DNA from: Phaseolus vulgaris
Lineage: Eukaryota > Streptophyta > Magnoliopsida > Fabales > Fabaceae
Direction: 5' to 3'
Assembly (NCBI RefSeq): GCF_000499845.2
Contig: NC_023758.2
Coordinates: 34,384,608 to 34,448,607, forward strand
Length of the DNA stretch: 64,000 nucleotides
Notes under the pieces: model-generated
The model's database searches: none
Seen by the model: only the letters and a program-made list of their open reading frames with translations
What the model was told of the DNA's origin: nothing
Part shown: positions 22,803-33,782 of the stretch, piece after piece
Numbering within the stretch: the first letter of the stretch is position 1
How the letters are laid out: each line of letters opens with the position of its first letter
Program-made: the position numbers and the translations under genes

Positions 22803-25541
22803 ATGTCAGAGGTTTGGCATGTTCTGAAGAAATCACTTCATTGCAAATCTCATTCATCAGAAGTTCATGATCCGCAGGAAAGTAGAAGAGATGAGAGAAA
22901 GAAACATTCTAAGAGTGTGAGAGATGAGAGAAATAAGAGACAGTCAGAAAACCAAGTTAGCCATGAAATTTTCTTTGATAGATCAAGTGGTGAGATTAAG
23001 ATTTGTCCATGTTATCCTAGTTCTCAAGGCCATGAAGATGGGAATGGTATAGAAGAGCCTCCTTCTGCAACAATACTTTCATCAAAAACACTTTGTGTTG
23101 ATTGTGATGAATGTCATGTTTTCTCAAAGAAAAAGGTGGTCAAAGATTCTAATCATCATCCCCCAATATCAACACGTCATCGTCAACGTGAAGACAAAAT
23201 CAAATCTAGTCACACTGTTGAACAACAAGAAAATGCCCATCTACATTCAGGTAAGATCACTACTTTTTCTAGGAAAATTAATGAGTTTGAAGTGTTTATA
23301 AATATATTACACTAGTTTGACGATTTAATAATATAGTTTTATGTGTGAATATTTGGAACATTTGGAGATATTCATGTGATTTTTGGGACTTTACAGAGGG
23401 TTTTGAACTCGTGAGAATGTATCCGGTTTAGGTTTCTTAGTTTTGGGTGAAAAAGGAAATTATGGTTCACCAAAGTAAAAGGCTTCTCCTTCATTTAAAC
23501 ATGGATTTGACCAGTTCTAGATTTGTCGTAATTTCTATCTGTAATAGTATATTTTGTTTTCTTTTAGATTTTTCATTGTATGTGTTTCTGCTGAGTTTTT
23601 TTTTTTCCATAACTCATTATGTTGTACCAACACTAAAGATGAAAGAGCACCAAATTTTTGTAAACTATTAAAATTGCAAATGAGTAAAATTATTTTCGAA
23701 TATTTATATTTTACTAGTTAATTACTTGTTTATTTTTTTATTTAATTACAAAAGAAATTAAGTTTGGAATTAAATTTGATTTTTTAAGTGTGTATAGGGA
23801 CGACAAAGTAGGTTGGATTTGACAAACCGATCCACTAGCTCGTCTCATTTAGGTAGAGTGAATCAAACTTTTGAACCCGTTAGTTCGTATTGACTCGGCT
23901 GGCTTATCCACTAACTTACCCTTTTTTTTATTTTTAACACTTTCAGAGAGAAATCTTATGATTTTGGAATTAAAATTGTTGGTGATAATATTTTATATAA
24001 AACTTTATTTACATTAATTTTTTATATATCATTTGATTCGTTGAAGGATTGTTAACATTTTTTTAATTAGAATATTAAAGTTTGATTTCATTTTATTGTT
24101 CTTTCTTGCATTTTTATTATCGAAAAAGTTGTATCAATGACTACAACTAAATTAATAGATCCAAAATAAATAAAAAAGTTAAAAAGTGACACAAGGAATT
24201 ATCAATTTCAGTCCATACAACCTTACCATGTCAACCCCAGCTGCTTTTAACGAGTTAACATATTGAGTAAAAAAAAGTCCCAAGTGGCATGTTTTGGCAT
24301 TGTTATGAAAATTTTAATTGAATTGTTTTTAGTGATTTTATTTATAAAAAATGATTATGAAGATTTTATTAATTTATTATTTTATATGTTGCTTATGGAA
24401 ATATGTGCGTTAAAATTTGTTGACAAAACTCTAAGAATTTAATTTGAATTTTTTTTAACAGTCAATAAGTTATAATTATTTACTCAATAAATTGTGAAAA
24501 ACTAATATTTTAATTTTTTTTAATTCACATGATAAACTTATTTTTTCTATTTATATAGCAATCTTTTATAATATTGTTTAATTTATCATTTCAATATATT
24601 TATAATTTCCTCATATTTCTCGCTTATCTTTACGTATCCTTTTCCTTGTAAGTACAAAAGACTCTGCAACATTAAATTATAAATAACAAAAATTATTTTG
24701 AAAATCCACATTTTTTCTTAATTCCATTTACCAACTCTGTGTATTAATAAAATATTAAATTAAATTATTAAATTAAATATTAATAAAAGTTATTGTAATT
24801 AAGATAGTCGTATAAATTTTGATAGATGTGAAAGTATGAGTACCTTGCAAATATAATAATTTGTCTGCAAAGAAGTATATATATACTAAAGTTTAACATG
24901 GAATTCTTTCAGTGATCCAACTTGAGAGAGAAGATTCCTCTAGCAAGATCATCGAACAAATATGTGAAGGTAACTTTATGGAAAATAAAGAAGAACAAAT
25001 TGAATGTGTTCTGAGAGTCCAAAGCAAGAAAGAAACGTTTGCATGGTATGAGGAATGTAGGGAAATGGTAAGGGTGAAAGCAGAAAGGGTAGAAAAGGAG
25101 CACCCGAGATGCATTGTTGATGGAAATGAGGTATTGAGATTTCATGGCACAACAGTAGCATGTTCCATTGCTTCAAATCATTCTTCTTCTACCCTTTGCA
25201 CTTTAGACCAATGTGGAGTGTGTCAAATTCTCAAGCATGGTTTTTCCTCCAACCAACAATCATTTCATGGTGCACTTGGGGTTTGCACCACTTCTACCAG
25301 TGGAAAAGCCATTCATTCAATTTCTTCATCCAACAACAAATCTGCCCTCAGAAAATGTGTAATCCTGTGCAGAGTAATTGCTGGGAGAATCCATAATCCT
25401 CTACAAGAGATTAAGGAAATGTCTGATCCAGGGTTTGATTCTTTGGTAAAGAAAATGAGAGACCTCTCAGAGATTGAAGAACTCATTGTTTTCAACCCTA
25501 GAGCTGTGCTTCCTTGCTTTCTGGTAATCTACAAAATCTGA
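22803..25541 (+). CDS. C2H2-like zinc-finger family protein with PARP-like C-terminal domain
   Basis: Two exons, 22803-23250 and 24913-25541, join in phase (G|TG) and give 358 residues. The N-terminus MSEVWHVLKKSLHCKS and VHDP match a plant family annotated as C2H2-like zinc-finger proteins. Exon 2 holds the conserved domain: HPRCIVDGNEVLRFHGTTVA, then CGVCQILKHGF, GVCTTSTSGKA, CRVIAGRIHNP and a C-terminal NPRAVLPCFLVIYKI. The HGT and TSTSGKA pieces resemble a PARP-type fold; whether it is enzymatic is unknown. In the family a normal C2H2 finger precedes the intron. Here only CDEC (C101, C104) and adjacent H118-H119 remain, with wrong spacing, so the finger is probably non-functional or lost. 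The N-terminal half is unusually charged and short. The 1.66-kb intron contains a transposon piece. Confidence 0.82.
23795..24260 (+). mobile_element. hAT-like MITE fragment in intron
   Basis: It begins with taggGACGACAAAG, a terminal sequence of hAT style, and lies wholly in the intron of the PARP-like gene. Its inner part (about 23930-24260) is a diverged direct copy of 28290-28660, sharing words such as gagaaatct, ggaattaaaatt, actttatttacatta and tatatatcatttgatt. No matching right end is seen in this copy, so it is probably truncated. Confidence 0.45.
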
Positions 25542-26092
25542 ATAAGTTCTACAAGCTATCTTTATTCCTTCTCTGAACACTTCCCTTTCAACAGAAGCAT
25601 ATACATGGTTTCTCACCACCCACTCAAACCTTATATATATCTCACTATGCTCTCTCTCTCTCTCTATATATACTCAAACCAATGGGCTTCTAACATTTTT
25701 TTGTTGTGTATCCATCACCAACTTCTTCTATCTATTGTTAAAGATAAATTTTACTTTCAAAATTACATATTAGAAAACTTCACTTACAAATATGATTTCA
25801 TCAATATAATTCTAAAATTACTCTATTTTAATAAAATATTATTTCTTTTTTAATTATAATTTGGTACAGAATTATCAACATATCATCACTCATTTGTTAA
25901 ATTATATTATATCAAAAAGTTATGAAAAATCTTATTTCTTATATATTGTCTAATGATCCTTTCATTTTATTCGAGATAACTTATTATTAGATTTCTAAAA
26001 CTCTTGCAAAATTTGAAAAAGAAAGATAAATAAGACCAAAAAAATATGATAATAATAAATAAATAAAAATGATAAGAAAAAGTTATTATTAT
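25542..26092. other. 3' flank of PARP-like gene
   Basis: The 3' UTR includes a (CT)n run near 25650 and a short TA run. The rest is AT-rich without features. Confidence 0.45.
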
Positions 26093-26519
26093 TACCAGAT
26101 GAAAATCATTAAATAAAAATTAATTGTAAAGACCAAAATAATTAGTTACTACTTGACTAAATTAGAGACAATTTTATAAACTAAAAAAATTATAGGTATC
26201 TAAAGTAGTTTCTATTATTAATAAAAATTTATAAAATAGTTTATAAATTGGTATCTAACAATTAGCTACCAAGGTTTTAACTACTTACTACTTTATATTC
26301 TAAGTTAATCTCTATTAGTTTTTTGGAGACTAATTTAAAATTTAAAATATTAGTAGCTAGCTAATTTAGATACCAATTTAGAAATTATTTCATAAATTTA
26401 TTCATAATAGAAACCATTTTAGTTACGAATAATATTTTAGTCTTTAAAATAGTATTTAATTTAGTCAATATATTAAAAAAAATTAAATTAATTTTTATTT
26501 AGTAATTTTTTGTAGTGCC
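26093..26519. mobile_element. Foldback MITE with ~200-bp inverted arms
   Basis: The left arm (26093-26280) and right arm (about 26330-26519) are imperfect reverse complements. Paired words include attaaataaaaattaat, tttctatta, aatttat...aaat, attggtatctaa and attagctacc. Read inward from the right, the end is CACTACAAAAAATTACT, a CACTA-like terminus. The left end (accagatgaaaatcatt) is degenerate. The element is short and non-coding and should form a long hairpin. Confidence 0.65.
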
Positions 26520-26745
26520 ACGTTGGAGCAAAGCTTCCTTAGTCGAAATGGAGTAATTTTTGGGCATAGGGAGGAATTGTCGTTTTTTAGGCAAAACTTC
26601 CTTAATCGTGTCTTTTGAAATGCATTGTGTGTGTTTTCGGGGATAATTGTTAATTTTTAAGCAAGAGTTTCCTCGGTCGAGTGTTGTGTGTGCATTCGAG
26701 AGGGATTATTAATTTTTAAGCAAGACCTGCCTCATAATGGTGTTC
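26520..26745. repeat. Degenerate tandem repeat, ~70-80-bp unit
   Basis: About three diverged units repeat the order: aatttttaagcaag or tttttaggcaaaac, a CTTCCT or TTCCTC word, a TCGAGTG or TCGTGTC word, then GTGTGTG and CGAGAGGG or CGGGG. The GT-rich texture contrasts with the surrounding AT-rich DNA. Confidence 0.5.
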
Positions 26746-26779
26746 GATATTTCATTATAATTGAAAACTTCCTAAATGT

Positions 26780-27175
26780 GTTGAGGTCACAACAACATGA
26801 GAGAGACTCAACTTGTTGACAATACTCCGACAATCAAGTCAATAAGAGCATACAATATATCAGTGTAATATGTATGAATAGAATAATACTTATCTTACTT
26901 TTTGGGGTCATGCTCTATATATATAGTTTTTTGGTTGATCTCCTCCCATTTATCTTTTTTCACCAGAATAATATCACAAAAGATTTAAATAATAACAATA
27001 ACTTTTATGTTCATAATAATATCACAACAAATTTAAATAATAACAATCACTTTTCCGATTACCTCACATCGGGAAAATAACTGATTAAGATCATATCGGT
27101 CATATAACCGATATAACTTGGACGATACACAACCTCCTAGCCTTGAGTCGAGCGAGCTAGGCGATGAGATTTTAG
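26780..27175. mobile_element. Probable LTR-retrotransposon LTR remnant
   Basis: Sequence such as gttgacaatactccgacaat followed by caagtcaataagagcat, and the later words tccgattacctcacatcggg and gagtcgagcgagctaggcga, has the texture of legume LTRs. A ~50-bp internal duplication occurs at 26966-27051 (aataatatcacaa then aatttaaataataacaat). I cannot fix the ends or find a primer-binding site. Confidence 0.3.
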
Positions 27176-28264
27176 TCAATGTTCACATGAAAAAATCTTT
27201 GCATCAGAAGTAATTAAACCATGTGTTGTGTACTGTCCAGATATGTAGTAGTTTCGTCATATCGATCAAGACAACCAAGAATCATTTATAACATTTCACT
27301 TTAAAAGTAATTATCCATCTATACTAAAATAACCAAAGGAAATGAGACACCAAATATATTTGCCATAAAAGAGAAATTAAAGGGAGATATTCAAATTTTC
27401 TTTTGAAAGATAGAAAAAGGAAAAATATATCAAGAATAAGAAGTGGAAGAGAGGAAAATAACTAAAAGTTAGATGGATAACTAACAAATTTGGAGAAATA
27501 GATATGGATTAAAATATTTAATTTTACTCATAAATCTTATTCTAAATTAGATTTATATCTAGAATAGGTTTTGATCTTAGATTTTAAATTTTTATTCATG
27601 GAACTCTTTGTTAGATAATTTTGACTTTTATAAAATTCTTGAATGAAACTTGATATTAGCTTTTCATGAATTGGATAGTATTGTTAGCTTGATTTTGTTT
27701 TAAACTTGATTGGTTGGAAAATTGTATCCCTAGAGTAGTACCCCTATTAATCTTATTAATCCTAGGAAGACCTTAATTCACTTAGACATATCAAAATATT
27801 TGTGTAGTACGAGTTTTTATAGTTTTTCTTTTAGTTTTTGTTAATGTGAAGTCATGAGCTGCTAAAAACCTAATTGTTAGAAGATGATGTAGTTATCTGA
27901 CTCCATTAATTTATGTTCTCCTTTTAAACATTATTTGGTAAATCATTTTAACTTTGTTCACACTTGTTTGACCTAGTTAACCAAATCATGATTTTATAAT
28001 TTTAATTGCAAAAATCATTTCTAGAAATTAATATATTGATAAAAATTACAGTATAACCTACAACTAGAAACAAGGATAAAAACTATCAAACTCCTCGTCC
28101 TTAGTTCTTTAATATGGTTGTTTGACAAAGTCCATCAAAGAATAATGTTCTTTCTTAAATGATCTAGAAATTTTCTTATTGAGGAATTGAGTTAAAATTA
28201 TTTGTAATTAAACTTGTTGACATGAAGAAGAATGAATTATACGGGAAAGAAAAATAAATCAATC
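27176..28264. other. AT-rich intergenic DNA
   Basis: No gene or repeat that I can support. Confidence 0.45.
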
Positions 28265-28723
28265 TTCAACTACTCTGTCAATCCGTCATTCTTTAACTTT
28301 GTCACTTTTAAAGAGAAATCTCATACTTTTGAAATTAAAATTGGTATGGTCAGTATTTTATATACAACTTTATTTACATTAACTTTTTTATATATCATTT
28401 GATTAATTAGACTATTGTTGATATTTACTTTATTTTGTTAGATATTAAATCTTATTTGATTAAAATATAAAAGTTTGATTTAATTTTATTATTCTTTCTT
28501 ACATTTTTATTGTCCAAAAAGTGATATCAATTTCCAAAACACAAAAATCACAAAAAAGGAAAAATTAAAAAGTGGCAGACCATCCCATCAGTCTGTCAAC
28601 GCACTTTATGATGGGACAAATTACCAATTTAAGACCATATAACCTTAGTGGATCAATCTTCTAGTCGGTTTTGACAGGTGAGTGATGAGTTAGGTCAAAA
28701 TGGATACTCATTTGCCACTCCTA
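28265..28723. mobile_element. hAT-like MITE fragment, related to 23795-24260
   Basis: It shares about 370 bp of diverged sequence, in the same orientation, with the intronic element at 23795. Its right end reads tttgccactccta, the reverse complement of TAGGAGTGGCAAA, a hAT-type terminus. The left terminus is not recognisable. The two copies therefore show opposite ends of one family. Confidence 0.5.
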
Positions 28724-29982
28724 ACTATAATAGAGTAGTGTTAGTTTAATAATAAAAATATGATTTGTAATATATTATAATTTTGATTTTTTTATGTAAT
28801 ACAATATTTTATTTAAATCTAAAATAATTATTTATAACCATATTATACTAATATAAATAAATAAATGATAATTTAAAGGAAATTGTTACGTAATTATATA
28901 TTTAAATTAGAGTATTATCATACTAACTTATCACTATTTATAAAAAATTCAATCATTTGAAAATACTACCCTTATATGTAATTTTTTTTACTATATAAAT
29001 ATTTGCCACCAAGATTTGAGTACTATATTTTTAAAAAAGAAAACATAATCATGAATATTAATTATTTTTTTTATTATAATTAAATATAGATTTTATTAGG
29101 TGTGCATTTAACTTATTATATTTTTTTAAGGAAACAAGGTACACATATTTTTTTCATATATAGTTGAATCTTATTTATAGAAAACTATAAATTACAAATG
29201 ATAGAAATAAGTGATAAAAATGCTAATTAAATTCAAACTAAATATAAATAATAAATGACAAAAACTACTAATTAAATCTCAACTAATTAAACTCTAACTA
29301 ATTAAATTTCATTTTTTACTAATTAAATTTTAACAATCCAACAATAGTATTAATCAAATTTCCAAAATTTTAGAATATAACAATGCCTTCCCAGAACAAT
29401 ATTCTTGTGCTCAAGAATGCAACTAGGATATTTCTTCAAATCATAGTAGAACTCCCAAAGTTGCATCTTGAGGAAGTTGATGATTCCATTTGAACTTGAT
29501 TATCCTGCATGCAGGTAAATCAATTTTTGAAAAAACTGTAGATCCTGCTAATGCATCCGGTAAATCATCAACTAAGGAAACGAGAAATTTGTTGTTGACT
29601 GTGCCTTTCTTATAATTTAAATTCGTTATTTTTTCTAAACAATAGGTACAATTTAATTTTCTTATTCATAATTTAAATTATTTATCATAAATATAAACAT
29701 ATGATTTATACATTGAAAAACTATCTATTATAAAATTGAGTATATAGAAAAAGATTTATTTTTCTTAACATTTTAGCATTTTTTTATAAACCTAAAAGAA
29801 CATTTATATGTTTTTCCTAAACCTAAACAAACATTTGTTCTGTACAAGTATACTAGTAATATCTATAGTAGTTGGTACTATTATAAGCCCTTTTCTGGGA
29901 GTGTTGGAGTGGCTTTTCGTTTGCACTTGGGTGGTACCTCTCTCTGCTCCTGTTGTGGGGGATCAGTTTAGCCTTTGATTCT
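28724..29982. other. Upstream region of the UBC gene
   Basis: AT-rich; nothing recognised except the 5' UTR just before 29983, where composition becomes more balanced. An upstream in-frame non-ATG extension exists but has no support as coding. Confidence 0.45.
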
Positions 29983-32900
29983 ATGGATCTTCACGAAAAC
30001 CCCCAGAATTCTGGGATGAAGAAACGAAAGCCGGAGCAGGTACCACCTTATAACAATTCTCCTAAAAAAGATTCTTTTTTTTTTTCATATTTTTTGTTTG
30101 TTTGGAATTTGGTGCAATCGTTTGTATCAGTCATGTTTGTCTTGATTAGATTACGGGTAAAGTTTTGTTTTTTTATGGGCTTATGATCTTCTTCCTTGAT
30201 CGTTGGAATTTTATAAACTCGCGCTTTTTCGTGTTCCTTCTGATGAAATATGTTTTTTTATACCCTCTTTTTCTTTTTGTTTTCTCCTGGTTTGATTTTT
30301 TGTTGTTTTACGTTTCACGTTATGGCTCATCGGGTGTGTTGAAACAATTGAAACATGGCCGTTAAATTTGTAGCGAAATTAACTAATGTGGGGGTGGGTG
30401 GGACAATGCTTAAAATGCCATAAAACTTCCTTTTCTAAGGATTCGACCATCAGCCTATCACCTTTGAAAATAGCCAAAAGACTGACTTGGAAACGTGTTT
30501 GTTAGTGCTTTTGATTTTGGAGTATGGAAGTATCTGTTAAATTTTGTTATTATATTTATATTACTGCTATGAAAAAGCATGAACCCTGTCTTTTGTTTGA
30601 GGGCCACTTACACATGCCTGCACATTCTGGGTATGATCCTATACTGAACAACTAGTTGGTACATGGTTGTGGTTTAGAAATGATTCTGGGTATGATCCTA
30701 TACTGAACAACTAGTTGATCCTATACTGAACCCCTAAAATTAGTGAGTTTGATAAGCACTCAAGCACTAGGGAACACCCCTTAAAGCTAGATATCAAGGG
30801 AGGAGAACCAATCTGCAAACTTCACAGAACATCCCATACTACTCAATGCGAGACTTAAGCACCTTATAATATACCTAAGTCCCTATCACAGTTGAGTTCA
30901 TAGCCTCTATCAATATCTGTGGCTGAATCTTAAGTATGCCTGCAGTTTAGTAATAGTGTTCTTACATCCTGCAACATAGGCAGAGATCTTATGACATGGG
31001 GGCTTACTAATTTTTACATTGATGCAAAGTTACTTCCTGTGTCAATCCTGCATATCATATTGTGCTATTCCAAAATGATGGGTTATTTTTGACGTGATTG
31101 TGGTTGGAAGAGAAAACATTTATTGGGTGAAAAAGGGTGTGTGTGTGTGGCTGGGGGGATAATGAACAGGGTGAAATATGTGGCAGTGTAAAACTATTAA
31201 GTTATCCTGACTCTTTTGCTTGGTGATGAGCCCACGTGCTTAGCATGACCTTTGACTTTTAATCATTTGCAGGATGATGCTTTGATCAGTGATCATGGAA
31301 ATTCTATGAGTGTAGGAGAGTCATCTGGGAGTGGTGATCTCTGCAAGAGTTCTACCTCGGGATCACTGAATTCAAACAATCAAAATGGTTCCACTTCTGA
31401 CATTTCATGTCCAGAAGATGAGGATATGATTGATGATGATGCAGATATGATTGATGATGATGATGCAGATGAAGATGCTGATTATGCTTTTGGTTACAAT
31501 GATGATATTTATGAAGATGATTATTCAAGTATGCAGGATCAATTTGACAGTGTGGATTTACCTCCTGGGGTGGAGGCATCCCTGCCTTGGTTGAAGGACA
31601 TTTCTTCTAGTGAATGCAAGCAAGCTGTTGCCTTTCCCCGTACAGAATCTAGTTCGAAGGGAAAGGTGGATGAAACTAATGATACGGTCATGCAGAAGTT
31701 TCAACAATTCAAGCAATTTGATACTGTTGATTCTTTTCCTGATCATCACTATGATAAGGAGGGAACTTCAGAGTCACAGGTGATAAATATTGGGAAACTA
31801 TTTTTGAATGATAGGTTGCATATGCAGGACATATATTTTTAGAGTTATGAACTAATGATACATGAACATCTCATAACTCCAAACACATTCACAGTAAATA
31901 TTTCTCTCTATCTCTCTCTTCCTATCATATAATATCATCTATCATTCATACACTTCTCTTTTTATCTCTCTAGGTGTCTACCCACTATTTCCCATACTTT
32001 TAATCAACTGATGGAATAGAATATTGCTTTTTAAAATGATACAGAAACCTAAAAATTGGGCCAAAAAGATCCAGGAGGAATGGAAAATTTTAGAGGAAAA
32101 TCTGCCTGGTAAAATCTCTTTCTCTCTGTAGCAAAGATATTCTTTATCCTTTATATGCAAGATGATATTTGTTACTGTTGTGGCTTTGTCTAGAAATATG
32201 TTATTTGAAGTGTCTTCCTATTGCATTTTTTTCTATCCAGTTTTTTTAAATAACAATTGCCATCCTTAAAATCTATTTTGGGAGAAAGGTAAATCATCGT
32301 TTAACTTGTTTTCTTATAATCCATCCTTTTACCATTGTGGTGAAATCAAAACTATTCTTTATGATAATTTGCTTTCATTTTCAGACACAATCTTTGTGAG
32401 AGTTAGTGAATCAAAGATGGAGCTTCTAAGGGTTGTCATCATTGGACCTCAAGGCACCCCATATCATGATGGTCTTTTCTTTTTTGATTGCCTCTTTCCT
32501 TCTTGCTATCCTGCAGTTCCACCGGTATGTATCATCAATGTTTCACTTGTCTGGTGTCTTGTGCTGTGTATTATGTAAACTCATATTGTCTTCTGCAGAA
32601 AGTTCACTACCACTCAGGTGGCCTAAGACTAAATCCAAATTTATATCAATGTGGAAAAGTCTGCCTTAGTCTTTTGGGAACTTGGCATGGTAAGAATAGT
32701 GAGAACTGGATTACAGAAAAATCAACCATGCTACAAGTATTGGTTTCAATACAAGCTCTAATTCTAAACGAGAAGCCTTTCTTTAATGAGCCTGGATATA
32801 TATCAACATATCCTGGTGCGGAGGGGCAAAGAAGATCTAAGGAGTACAATGAGAATACATTTATTTTATCCTTGAAGACAATGATGTATACCCTGCGTAA

Positions 32901-33782
32901 ACCTCCAAAGGTCTGTAAACTAGAACAATATCTGATTCTGCATTATTGGGGTAGCTTCTGTCTTGATAGTTTGATATCTTAAGGGCTGTTTGTTTTGAGA
33001 AAATATTTTCTGTTTTAATTTTTATATTTTCATTTTTTATTAAAAAATGTTACCTTGTTTCCGTTTTGCTTAATTGTTTTCAAAGTTTATACAAGAGTGA
33101 TACCAGAAAATTGGACGGGGACGATTGTGTAGGATGGTAAGGAAGAGACAAAACTTGGTTCTGGGGTGGGTTGGGGGGAGGGGTGTCATGAAGAAAACAT
33201 AAAATTAAAACTACTGGGCAGGAAAAAAATGTTGAGGATACCACAGGAGCAGAAAAAGTAATGCAGAATATTTCTGAATTCTCACTTTCCAACCTGTTTC
33301 ATTGCTTTTGCTGACCATTGGTCATTTGTAGCTTACTCTGCTATTTTCTTGAACACACTCAAACACCTGAATGTGATGTGTGTGGAGGCTGAAAACTGTC
33401 TAAATCATAATGGATCTCATGTATCTTTACCTTTCTTGTGGTGCAGCCCTTTGAGGATTTTGTTGCAGGGCATTTCCGAAACCGAGCATATTTCCTGCTG
33501 ACAGCATGTAAATCATACGTGGAGGGGGCTCCGGTTGGGTCGGTTGTACATAATCTAGTTCCAAGTATTAGTTCTACAACTGCGGCTAACGGCCAAAAGG
33601 AATTCCAGTCAGCTGTGAGTAGGATGATGAATACTCTTATTGCATTTTTCACCAAAAATGGCTCCACAGACTGTGATGAGTTTCGATCTCTTGAGATTTA
33701 TAACTTGTCTTCTGTGGCTACTGCAAACTTAGAGGTTTACAAGATAGAGTCTTCTGGCACAACAACATTGACCCAGGTGTGA
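29983..33782 (+). CDS. Ubiquitin-conjugating enzyme E2 (UBC25/UBC26-like, large acidic type)
   Basis: Six exons join in phase: 29983-30039, 31273-31779, 32045-32108, 32385-32524, 32599-32910 and 33447-33782, giving 471 residues. The N-terminus has a basic MKKRKPEQ end to exon 1. A long Ser/Asn and Asp/Glu-rich segment follows (residues ~20-188, with runs such as MIDDDADMIDDDDADEDAD). The UBC fold starts near residue 189 (KPKNWAKKIQEEWKILEENL). The active site lies in NPNLYQCGKVCLSLLGTW with catalytic Cys278, the arrangement of UBE2O/BIRC6-class E2s, in which the usual HPN is replaced by NPN. The GPQGTPYHDGLFFFD strand and FNEPGY loop are intact. It should transfer ubiquitin to substrates; the targets are unknown. 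Intron 1 is ~1.2 kb. The stop directly follows CAG-GTG, so a further exon cannot be fully excluded. Confidence 0.92.
30624..30717. repeat. 35-bp direct duplication in UBC intron 1
   Basis: A 35-bp word starting attctgggtatgatccta occurs at 30624-30658 and exactly again at 30683-30717. A third partial copy (gatcctatactgaac) follows at once. Confidence 0.9.
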
